Assembly (NCBI GenBank): GCA_003339645.1
Contig: QNUV01000021.1
Location: 1-64,000, forward strand
Direction of reading: 5' to 3'
DNA length: 64,000 nt
From: Microbacterium arborescens
GTDB lineage: Bacteria; Actinomycetota; Actinomycetes; Actinomycetales; Microbacteriaceae
In this document: in pieces, positions 37,721 through 45,284 of the stretch
Layout: each line of letters opens with the position of its first letter
How positions within the stretch are numbered: the stretch's first letter is position 1
Made by a program: the position numbers and the translations under genes
The notes under the pieces: generated by a model
The model's database searches: none
Told to the model about the DNA's origin: nothing
The model's input: only the letters and a program-made list of their open reading frames with translations

Positions 37721-38617
37721 TCAGGGCGTGGGCATGCCGCCGTTGACGTTCAGGGTCTCCCCCGCGACGTAGCTCGATTCCGCGGAAGCGAGGAACACGT
37801 AGGCGGGCGCGAGCTCCGCCGGCTGGCCCATGCGTCCCAGCGGCGTCTCCTCGCCGAAGCTGTCGATCTTCTCCTGCGGCTGCCCGTCGCTCGGCTGCAG
37901 CGGCGTCCAGATCGGCCCGGGCGCCACGGCGTTCACGCGGATGCCCTTCGGTGCGAGCTGCTGCGCCAGGGCCTTGGTGAAGGTGTTGATCGTCGCCTTC
38001 GTCGAGGCGTAGTCCACGAGCGTCTCCGACGGCGAGTAGGCCTGGATCGACGTGGTGTTGATGATCGAAGCGCCCGCCGGCAGGTGCGGGAGCGCGGCCT
38101 TGGTGATCCAGAACATCGCGTAGACGTTGGTCTTGAAGGTGTCGTCGAACTGCTCGTCGGTCAGATCGGCCAGCTCGTACTGGAAGATCTGCTTGCCGCC
38201 GTTGTTGACGAGGATGTCGATGCCGCCCAGCGCCGAGACGGTGTCGGCGACGAGCGAGCGGCAGTACTCCGGGTCGCGCAGGTCGCCCGGGAGCTGCGCC
38301 ACCGTCACGCCCGCATCCTTCAGAATGCCGGCGATGCGCTTCGCGTCCTCTTCCTCCTCGGGGAGGTAGGAGATGGCCACGTCGGCCCCCTCTCGAGCGA
38401 AGGCGATCGCGGTCGCGGCGCCGATGCCCGAGTCGCCGCCCGTGATGAGCGCCTTGCGCCCGGTGAGGCGGCCGCTGCCGCGGTAGCTCTCCTCGCCGAG
38501 GTCGGCCTTCGGCGTGAGGTCGGCGTCGAGGCCCGGCTCGTCCATGTGCTGCTTCTCGGGCTCGATGTCCGCGTACAGCTCGGCGGGGTTGGCGAAGGTG
38601 TACTGGTCACGGGACAT
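37721..38617 (-). CDS. SDR-family oxidoreductase (general-stress type)
   Basis: 298 residues from ATG 38617 with GGAGAC 4 nt upstream. Extended N-terminus, then the NADP motif ALITGGDSGIGAATAIAFA, the NNGGK variant (usual NNAG) in ILVNNGGKQIFQY, Ser in INTTSIQAYSPS and catalytic Tyr-x3-Lys in VDYASTKATINTFTKAL. The C-terminal end is YVAGETLNVNGGMPTP. This resembles the large stress-induced SDRs (YhdF/YhxC type), often called glucose- or ethanol-like dehydrogenases. The substrate is unknown. Confidence 0.9.
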   Translation of the reverse strand: MSRDQYTFANPAELYADIEPEKQHMDEPGLDADLTPKADLGEESYRGSGRLTGRKALITGGDSGIGAATAIAFAREGADVAISYLPEEEEDAKRIAGILKDAGVTVAQLPGDLRDPEYCRSLVADTVSALGGIDILVNNGGKQIFQYELADLTDEQFDDTFKTNVYAMFWITKAALPHLPAGASIINTTSIQAYSPSETLVDYASTKATINTFTKALAQQLAPKGIRVNAVAPGPIWTPLQPSDGQPQEKIDSFGEETPLGRMGQPAELAPAYVFLASAESSYVAGETLNVNGGMPTP

Positions 38618-38670
38618 GGTGTCTCCTTCCATCGGTCTTCCTGGGGGTGGTCGTCACTCGGGTCCGTCGA

Positions 38671-39555
38671 TCAGGTGATCGACGCGGATCCGAACGTGTG
38701 GATGGGGCGGCCGGTCGCGCCCGGTTCGAGGCGGAGGATGCCGCCCGAGAGGGGATGCCGCTGCAGTTGCTCCTCGGAGAGGTTCTCGCGCGCCGATCCG
38801 ACGAGGAGGACGTCGAGGTCGGGCCCGGCGAACGCGACGGAGGTGATGTTGGGCGCGGGCATCGCGATCTCGTCGACGAGTTCGCCGTTCGCACTCCAGC
38901 GCGCCACGATGCCCTCGCCGTACAGGCCGTTGAAGAACGAGCCGTCGGTCGCGAGGACCAGCCCGTCGCTCGATCGGCCCACGAGGTACGGCTCGAGCTC
39001 GCCGAGGTCGCCGGCGGGGCCGTATGGCGCCCGGTAGACCGTCGAGGTCGCGGTGTCGGTGATGTACATCGTGCGCCCGTCGTCCGACCACTCCATGCCA
39101 TTGGCGACGCCGTAGCCGCCGCCGAGCACGCGCAGACCGCCGTCGGGGTCGACCGACCAGACGGTCGCGTCGGGGGCGTCGCGCGTGAGCTCCATGGCAC
39201 CGACGACGAACCGGCCGAACGGATCGACCTTGCCCTCGTTCAGCCGCATCCCGTCGTGGCGGTGACGCAGCGTCGCGAGGTCGCGCTCGATGCGCCCGTC
39301 CGGGTCGAGCAGGACGACCCGGTCCTTCAGCGCCGCGATGTAGCCGCCGCCCGCGGCCGGCTGCACCGCCGACAGCGGCGGGGGCAGCTCCACGACGCGG
39401 TCGTCACTGCCGTCGACCGCACCGTCGAGCGGGCCGCGATGCAACAGTCCCGCGGTGATGTCGACCCACACGACCTCGTCGGCGCGGTGATCCCACCAGA
39501 TGCTCTCGACGAGCACGGCACGGGTGTCGCGGAACACTCCGATCTCATCTGTCAC
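38671..39555 (-). CDS. SMP-30/gluconolactonase family protein
   Basis: 294 residues forming a six-bladed propeller. Family blocks: LVESIWWDHRADEVVWVDIT, the metal-site Glu in the first strand, GRFVVGAMELTRDAP and VANGMEWSDDGRTMYITDTA with the conserved Asn and Asp. It hydrolyses sugar lactones or related esters. It overlaps the GH15 gene by 11 bp. With a GH15 enzyme and an SDR downstream, a role in sugar oxidation or mobilisation is plausible but inferred. Confidence 0.87.
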   Translation of the reverse strand: MTDEIGVFRDTRAVLVESIWWDHRADEVVWVDITAGLLHRGPLDGAVDGSDDRVVELPPPLSAVQPAAGGGYIAALKDRVVLLDPDGRIERDLATLRHRHDGMRLNEGKVDPFGRFVVGAMELTRDAPDATVWSVDPDGGLRVLGGGYGVANGMEWSDDGRTMYITDTATSTVYRAPYGPAGDLGELEPYLVGRSSDGLVLATDGSFFNGLYGEGIVARWSANGELVDEIAMPAPNITSVAFAGPDLDVLLVGSARENLSEEQLQRHPLSGGILRLEPGATGRPIHTFGSASIT

Positions 39556-41335
39556 GGAGTGCCTCCTCGGGGACGACGTCGCGGATGGTGAGCACGGTCG
39601 CGATGAACGCGAGGTGGCTGAGGGCCTGCGGCGTGTTGCCCCACGCGGTGCCGTCGTCGGCGTCGATCATCTCGGCGTAGATGCCGACGTCGTTCGCGAG
39701 GGCGACGAGCTGGTCGACGAGGTCGAGCGCCTCGTCATGCCTGCCGACGCACGCGAGCGCCTCAGCGCGCCAGAACGCACAGGCGACGAACGTCTTCTCC
39801 TCGGCCGATACCCCGCTGTAGCGGTACAGCAGCGGCCCGGCGCCCAGTTCCGCGGTGAGGGCGTCGATCGTCGTCGACATGCGCTCGCCGCGGTCGAAGC
39901 CGGTTGGCGCGTGCAGCAGCACGGAGGCGTCGAGCTCCTCGGACCCGGCGTAGAACACGTACGCAGACTTCACCTCCGACCAGCAGTTCTCTTCGATCCA
40001 GAGCCGGATGCGTTCGCGCTCGGCCTTCCACCGCTCCGCGCTTCCGGGGATCGCACCGCTCTCGGCGAGCGCGACCGCGTCGTCGAGAGCTTTCCAGCAG
40101 CCCATCTTCGACGAGGTGTAGTGCCGCTCCTCCGGCAGCTCCCACATGCCCGAGTCGGGGTTGCGCCACAGGTCGCACGTGCGGTCGGCGACACCCGCCA
40201 GCATCCGTGCCGTTCCGATGTCGAGCACGTTGCCCGCATCGACGTACGTTCGGCAGATGGCCATGAGGTCGCCGTAGACGCCGAGCTGGAGCTGCTCGCG
40301 GGCGGGGTTGCCCGTCACGACGGGCTGATTGCCGCGCCATCCGGGCACGGGATAGTCCTGGGCGTCGGGCACGAGGTCGCCGTTCAGCGTGTACATGACG
40401 TGCAGCTCGGGCCCGTGCGCGCGGATGGTGCGCAGCATCCACGACAGCGCCGCATGCGTCTCCTCGCGGAGCCCGAAGCGCACGAGGGCGTGAGCGGTGT
40501 AGGCGAGGTCGCGAACCCAGGCGTAGCGGTAGTCCCAGTTCTTGCCGCCCTCGGGATTCTCGGGCAGCGAGGTGGTGGCGGCCGCGGCGATCGCGCCGGT
40601 GGGGCTGAAGATGAGCAGCTTGAGGGCGAGCGCGCTGCGCTGGATGCGTTCCTGCCAGGGCCCCTCGTACGAGAAGACCTCGGACCAGTGCCGCCAGTTG
40701 TCGATCGTCCGGTCGATGCCGATGTCGACGTTGCGCGGGTCGGGAAGATGCAGGGGCTCGTCGTGCGTCGCGGCGAGCGCGATCAGGTGGCGCGAACCGG
40801 CCGAGGTGGTGAACGACCCGGTCAGGCGCGGGCCGCTCGTGCCGTCGGGGTCGGGCGCGTCGGGGCCGTGCTCGAAACCCACGACGACGAGGGCGGTCTT
40901 GCCGCTGCGGATGACGTCGCCGTGCTGGGTGCGCTCGATCCAGGGCGATGCCGTCCGCAGCGAGGTGCCGGGATGGATACGCCAGGCCATCGGCACGGTG
41001 CCATCGATTCCGTCGATGCGCCGCGCCAGCTCCGCCCACGGCATCCGCCCGGCGACTCCCGAGACCATCGCGTCGGTGACCTTCACGGTTCCGCGGGCGG
41101 TGGTGAACGTCGTCTCCAGGACGTTGCTGTCGGGGATGTACCGCCGGGTGGTCTGGAACTCCTCGGTGGGCGCGAGCTCGAGGCACCCGCCCGTCTCACT
41201 GTCGAGCAGGCGGGCGAAGACCGGGGTGGAGGTGAGTTCGGGAAGCGGCAGCCAGTCGATGCTGCCGTCGAGTCCGATCAGCGCGACGGTGCGACCGTCG
41301 CCGATCGGCGCGTACGACTCGATCCCCGCGGTCAC
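39545..41335 (-). CDS. glycoside hydrolase family 15 protein (glucoamylase/trehalase-like)
   Basis: 596 residues, cytosolic (no signal peptide). GH15 layout: N-terminal beta domain starting IGDGRTVALIGLDGSIDWLP, then the (alpha/alpha)6 barrel with NWDYRYAWVRDLAYTAHALV, HVMYTLNGDL and GCWKALDDAVALAE. The segment MWELPEERHYTSSKMGCW carries the conserved catalytic-acid region. The C-terminal base region is CVGRHDEALDLVDQLVALAN. In actinobacteria several such proteins are trehalases. It overlaps the acidic small gene by 4 bp upstream. Confidence 0.9.
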   Translation of the reverse strand: MTAGIESYAPIGDGRTVALIGLDGSIDWLPLPELTSTPVFARLLDSETGGCLELAPTEEFQTTRRYIPDSNVLETTFTTARGTVKVTDAMVSGVAGRMPWAELARRIDGIDGTVPMAWRIHPGTSLRTASPWIERTQHGDVIRSGKTALVVVGFEHGPDAPDPDGTSGPRLTGSFTTSAGSRHLIALAATHDEPLHLPDPRNVDIGIDRTIDNWRHWSEVFSYEGPWQERIQRSALALKLLIFSPTGAIAAAATTSLPENPEGGKNWDYRYAWVRDLAYTAHALVRFGLREETHAALSWMLRTIRAHGPELHVMYTLNGDLVPDAQDYPVPGWRGNQPVVTGNPAREQLQLGVYGDLMAICRTYVDAGNVLDIGTARMLAGVADRTCDLWRNPDSGMWELPEERHYTSSKMGCWKALDDAVALAESGAIPGSAERWKAERERIRLWIEENCWSEVKSAYVFYAGSEELDASVLLHAPTGFDRGERMSTTIDALTAELGAGPLLYRYSGVSAEEKTFVACAFWRAEALACVGRHDEALDLVDQLVALANDVGIYAEMIDADDGTAWGNTPQALSHLAFIATVLTIRDVVPEEALRDR

Positions 41336-41691
41336 ATGCCCTCGTCGTTGATGTCGCCCTCGCCGTCCTCACCGAGCTCGGCGATGACCGGGTCGTCTCC
41401 CTGGGTCTCGGGCTGGGCGTATCCCGTGGGCAGGTCCTCCGCGGGGATCTCGTCTTCGTCCGAGGGAATGTGCGCCGGGTCGTCGCTCGTGGCGGTGGCG
41501 GTGTCGAGTTCGGCGGGGTCGACGCCGGCGTCGAGCGCCTCGTCGATCGCGTCGGTGCGGTCCCACTCTCGCTGCGCGGGGTCGAGGTCGGGATCGGCCA
41601 CGCTGGTCGCATCGCCGTCGCGCAGCGGCTGGATGCCGGCGTCCTCGGCTGCGGTGGGGCGGGCGAGGTCGTCGTTGAATGCGTTGGACAT
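41332..41691 (-). CDS. small acidic hypothetical protein
   Basis: 119 residues from ATG 41691. Very rich in Asp and Glu (for example DEDEIPAEDLPTGY, EDGEGDINDEGM) and poor in hydrophobics, so probably disordered. It has no domain I recognise. The 4-bp overlap with the GH15 start suggests it is co-translated with it. Small acidic proteins like this are common in Microbacterium. The open frame upstream to 42390 lies antisense to the DUF368 gene and is not coding. Confidence 0.65.
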   Translation of the reverse strand: MSNAFNDDLARPTAAEDAGIQPLRDGDATSVADPDLDPAQREWDRTDAIDEALDAGVDPAELDTATATSDDPAHIPSDEDEIPAEDLPTGYAQPETQGDDPVIAELGEDGEGDINDEGM

Positions 41692-41833
41692 GACTCCACG
41701 ATGCGCGGGAGCGATGAATTCGTCGAGCCACTTGCACCGGGCCCGAGGGCGCGGTAACGGCGACCACCAGGGGTCGCTCAGGTGGTCACCGGTAGCGTGG
41801 AACGCTCCGTCGTCGTCATCCCGGAGGTCACCC

Positions 41834-42754
41834 ATGCCCGTCGCCCGAATGCTGTTGGATGCCGGTCGCGGCGCTCTCATCGGGACCGTCGAGATCATCC
41901 CCGGGGTCAGCGGTGGCACCGTCGCGCTGATCGTCGGGGTGTACGAGACGCTCATCGACTCGGCCGGCCACCTCGCCCGCGGTGTCGCCCGCGCCGCCTC
42001 CGACGGCGTCCGGGGCCGCGGCCTCACTCGTGCGCGCGAGGAGTTCGCCGCCGTGCGCTGGTCGGTGGTCCTGCCCGTCGGCTTCGGCATGATCGCCGCG
42101 GTCCTCGCGGCATCCGCGATCCTCGCACCGATCATCGAGGCCGAGCCCGTCGCCTCGCGCGCCCTCTTCGCGGGACTCATCCTGGCCTCGCTCGTCGTCC
42201 CGATCCGGATGGTCGGCGGTCGCTGGCGGATGCGCGAGTACGCCATCGCGGCCGTCGGCGCCGTCGCCGGTTTCCTTCTCACGAGCCTCCCCCAGGTCGA
42301 TCCTCTCGAACCGCCCCTTCCGGTGGTCGCGCTCGCGGCGGCGTTCGCCGTGTGCGCACTGGTCGTCCCGGGCGTCTCGGGCTCGTTCATCCTGCTGGCC
42401 GTCGGTATGTACGCCCCGACGCTGGCCGCCGTGAACGAGCGCGACCTGGTCTATCTGGGCGTGTTCATCCTCGGCGCGATGATCGGTCTCGGGCTGTTCG
42501 TGTCGGTGCTGCAGTGGCTGCTGGTCCACCGGCGGCGCATCATGCTGGCGATGATGACGGGCCTGATGCTCGGTTCGCTCCGCGCCCTGTGGCCATGGCA
42601 GGAGGGCGGCACGGTGCAGCCCCCCGGGCCCGATGCCCTGCCGGTGCTGCTCCTCGTCCTCCTCGGCGCGGCGGCGGTGGGCGGCGTGCTCCTCATCGAA
42701 TCCGCTGTTCTGCGCAGGGCTGCTCGTCGCCTCGAATCGGGCGCCGCGGGCTAG
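41834..42754 (+). CDS. DUF368 membrane protein (polyprenyl-phosphate transporter family)
   Basis: 306 residues from ATG 41834 with GGAGG upstream. The DUF368 hallmark repeats are GTVEIIPGVSGGTVALIVGV near the N-terminus and CALVVPGVSGSFILLAVGMY in the second half, the inverted-repeat halves of the family. About eight helices. Recent work identified DUF368 (PopT) proteins as recyclers of undecaprenyl phosphate across the membrane; the role here is by family. It diverges from the acidic-protein/GH15 operon. Confidence 0.87.
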   Translation: MPVARMLLDAGRGALIGTVEIIPGVSGGTVALIVGVYETLIDSAGHLARGVARAASDGVRGRGLTRAREEFAAVRWSVVLPVGFGMIAAVLAASAILAPIIEAEPVASRALFAGLILASLVVPIRMVGGRWRMREYAIAAVGAVAGFLLTSLPQVDPLEPPLPVVALAAAFAVCALVVPGVSGSFILLAVGMYAPTLAAVNERDLVYLGVFILGAMIGLGLFVSVLQWLLVHRRRIMLAMMTGLMLGSLRALWPWQEGGTVQPPGPDALPVLLLVLLGAAAVGGVLLIESAVLRRAARRLESGAAG

Positions 42755-42816
42755 CACACGTCGGCTGGATCCGCCTCCCCCTCGGCTCAGCCGGGCCGGC
42801 GTGTGAGCGTGGACTC

Positions 42817-44136
42817 ATGATGTCTTCGATCACCGCCGCTGCACGCACGCTGACCGACGACTCCCCCCAGCTTCTGCTGCGCGGTTACGGGTTCGGCGAT
42901 CGGATCTGGAGGCGAGTGCGAGCCGGCGCTCGCTCGGCGCCGGTGGGCCTTCTCGGCGATCCGACGATCTTCGTCCGGGGCGCCGAGGGCGTCGAGGTGT
43001 TCTACGACGAGGACCGGGTGCGGCGTCACGGGGCGATGCCGGGGATCGTGCAGGAGACCCTCTTCGGCCACGGTTCGGTTCACAGCCTCGACGGTCAGGA
43101 CCACAGGCACCGCAAAGCGACGTTCCTCGACGTCGCCTACGAGGACGAGCAGGTCGAGCGCCTGCGCCCCTTCCTCGCCGCCGAGTGGCAGCGCGAGCTC
43201 GACGACTGGTTCGCCGGCGGTGAGCGCTCCGCCTACGACGCGGCTGTGGGCGCCTTCGGGCGTGCCGTCATGCGGTGGGCGGGACTTCCGGGCACTCCCG
43301 CCGCGAAGACGCGGTGGGCGGCGCGCCTGGCGCAGATCGTGGACGGCTTCGGCGTCCCCTACTCGCCCGAGTACGTCCTCGCGTGGATCAATCGCCGCTG
43401 GTCCGACCGCCACGCTCAGCACCTCATCGAGGCGGTGCGCGACGGCGACCTCCAGCCGAAGCCCGGAACGGCCCTCCACGCGTGGGCCTGGCACCGTGAT
43501 CGCGCCGGCGTGCTGCTGTCTGCGCGTCTCGCCGGGATCGAGCTGCAGAACAGCATGCGACCCATGATCGCCGTCGCGCGGTTCGTGGCCTTCGCGGCGA
43601 AGGAGCTGCACGATCGTCCGGAGTGGCGCGAGCGCATCGCCGCGGAGGCGGCCGATCGCAAGACCCTCGACGGCGGACCGCTCGCCGTCGCGTTCGCCCA
43701 GGAGGTCCGCCGCACGGCCCCGTTCGTCCCAATGCTCCCCGCGCGTGCGGTCGCCGACATCGAGCTCGACGGCCAGCGCGTCGCGGCGGGTGGCCGCGTC
43801 GTCCTCGACATCCTCGGCACCAACGTCGATGAGAGGTCGTGGGAGCGCGCCGACTCGTTCGCGCCCGAGCGCTTCATCGGCGTCGACGACTACGAGGCTC
43901 TTCCCGCGTTCGTCCCGCACGGCGGCGCGGATGTCGCCACCGGCCACCGGTGCCCGGGAGAGAAGCTCGCGATCGCCGGGCTCGCGACCGCGATCACGGC
44001 GCTGAGCCACCCGGATGTCACGATCCTCGGCTCCGGTCTCGACGTCGACATGCGCCGGCTGCCGACGAAGCCCGCGTCGGGCGGTCGTGTCCGTGCGGCC
44101 GGCACCGGCAGCGGTTGCCCGTTCCACCGGCGCTGA
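42817..44136 (+). CDS. cytochrome P450 peroxygenase (CYP152-like)
   Basis: 439 residues from ATG 42817 (a second ATG follows at 42820). Heme Cys in FVPHGGADVATGHRCPGEKL. The I-helix region has NSMRPMIAVARFVAFAAKEL, with the Arg-Pro pair used by fatty-acid peroxygenases (P450-BSbeta, OleT) instead of the acid-Thr pair. The K-helix is QEVRRTAPFVP and the meander includes DSFAPERF. These point to H2O2-driven hydroxylation or decarboxylation of fatty acids, with no redox partner needed. None is encoded next to it. The C-terminus ends with an odd GCPFHRR tail. Confidence 0.9.
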   Translation: MMSSITAAARTLTDDSPQLLLRGYGFGDRIWRRVRAGARSAPVGLLGDPTIFVRGAEGVEVFYDEDRVRRHGAMPGIVQETLFGHGSVHSLDGQDHRHRKATFLDVAYEDEQVERLRPFLAAEWQRELDDWFAGGERSAYDAAVGAFGRAVMRWAGLPGTPAAKTRWAARLAQIVDGFGVPYSPEYVLAWINRRWSDRHAQHLIEAVRDGDLQPKPGTALHAWAWHRDRAGVLLSARLAGIELQNSMRPMIAVARFVAFAAKELHDRPEWRERIAAEAADRKTLDGGPLAVAFAQEVRRTAPFVPMLPARAVADIELDGQRVAAGGRVVLDILGTNVDERSWERADSFAPERFIGVDDYEALPAFVPHGGADVATGHRCPGEKLAIAGLATAITALSHPDVTILGSGLDVDMRRLPTKPASGGRVRAAGTGSGCPFHRR

Positions 44137-44245
44137 CGCGACACGACCCGTCCTCGGGCATCGTGTCCCCCGAAAGGCCGACTCGACGGACCGCCCGGGA
44201 GGCCCTAGCGTCGATGACGTCGACGATCTTCCCCCCGGATCGTGG

Positions 44246-44277
44246 AGCGCCCCGCATCCTCGGATGACGGGGCGTTC
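44246..44277 (+). terminator. terminator after the P450 gene
   Basis: Stem AGCGCCCCGCATCC / GGATGACGGGGCGTT with loop TC and one bulged A. It begins 110 nt after the P450 stop. Confidence 0.65.
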
Positions 44278-44384
44278 TGGTTTCCGGTCCGCGTGGGAGT
44301 GCCCGGCATCATCCGATCGGATGAAATCCTGCGCGGAACATCAGCGGATACAGAGCCCTTCAAGAGCCCAGTCGCGGGACTTTT

Positions 44385-44406
44385 AAGCCGTTTGACCGGC
44401 TTTTTT
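44385..44406 (+). terminator. Rho-independent terminator with T-tract
   Basis: AAGCCG-TTTGAC-CGGCTT followed by a run of T (44401-44406). This is the only canonical U-tract terminator seen in the window. No gene directly upstream needs it, which suits a remnant of a lost gene. Confidence 0.7.
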
Positions 44407-44557
44407 GAGCCCGGCCAGGGGCGCAGCCGGTGAGCACGGGCCATCTGCCACCCGAGGCATGATCATCACGTCGGGTGCGATCCAGCGCTGATGGGGAGCA
44501 GGGCGGGCCTGCTCGATCCCTCGGCCGCGAGTTAGGTCCTCGTCTCGCGTCCGACCT

Positions 44558-44588
44558 GCGCCCGGGACTCTGGAGGGGTCCCGGGCGC
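44558..44588. terminator. GC-rich 11-bp hairpin
   Basis: GCGCCCGGGAC (44558-44568) pairs with GTCCCGGGCGC (44578-44588), with a 9-nt loop and a short pyrimidine tail. It could be a terminator in either direction. Confidence 0.5.
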
Positions 44589-44864
44589 CTTCTCGTGTCC
44601 GGACGCGCGGCTGATCGTCGAACGCGCCGAGTCCCTCGAACGCGCCGATGGGCGTCTGAGGCAAGAAGACCGACACGATCTGTATGGTCGCTGCGCCAGC
44701 CACGCGGATGCGACAAACCCCCGGCGCGGCCGCGGTTGTCATCTGCAGGGTGAGTACACCACTACTCGAATAGATCGGCGCTCCTGCCGCCGCCTCTGGC
44801 GGAACTGCAGAGATTTGCTGTCCTAGCGCCGGATCCAACCCTCGCAGCAGCACCGCGAGATCAG

Positions 44865-45163
44865 GTGAGTCGATCGCTTCGCCGTCGCCTCGAACCGGTA
44901 CTGATCGAGCAACTCGTCGCTGAGTACGAGTCCGCTACGACGACGAGTCTTTGTGAGACCTACGGCCTGTCGAAGACCGGCATGCTTCGCTTGCTTCGAG
45001 ACGAGGGGGTAGCGCTACGGCGCAGGCCGCTCGGGTAGCAAGAAAGCTGTACCAGCATGACCCTCCGGTTACTGTCATCGCAGCCCTCCTCGACACCAGC
45101 TACAACAGCGTCCGCCAACGACTTATCAAGGCATAATTTCGCATGCGAGCTCGCGGGGGCTCG
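44865..45163 (+). pseudogene. frameshifted recombinase-type HTH protein
   Basis: Frame 44865 (GTG) reads VSRSLRRRLEPVLIEQLVAE, then ESATTTSLCETYGLSKTGML and RLLRDEGVALRRRPLG, and stops. The homology continues in another frame as ARKLYQHDPPVTVIAALLDT, then SYNSVRQRLIKA, then TAA, then FRMRARGGS. Both halves are helix-turn-helix units, and the ending R-M-R-A-R-G-G is typical of the small HTH proteins or C-termini linked to serine recombinases in actinobacteria. The break between frames plus the TAA make it a pseudogene. It marks the left side of the island and suggests past mobility. Confidence 0.65.
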
Positions 45164-45284
45164 TATGCATACTTCGAGCTACAGGCCACGGTAGCGTTGC
45201 TCGCGCCGACATTCGAGCTCCTAGGTGCTGGTGCCGCATACCTGCGGAGAGGGACGTTCCAAAATGTGTCGATCCGCAGCGAAG

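Larger units (their letters stand above)
44137..44864. other. 728-bp non-coding stretch with three hairpins at the left edge of the island
   Basis: No open frame here shows convincing codon use. It holds a terminator (44246-44277), a second one with a T-tract (44385-44406) and an 11-bp stem (44558-44588). A minus-strand frame 44383-44853 contains a plausible-looking peptide at its N-terminus (AVPPEAAAGAPIYSSS) but has no start context or known domain. It may be gene debris. Confidence 0.5.

Noticed and set aside
44383-44853. Minus-strand ORF at the island edge
   Set aside because: The first 80 residues look partly protein-like, but there is no start site, domain or consistent codon use, and the rest is filler.
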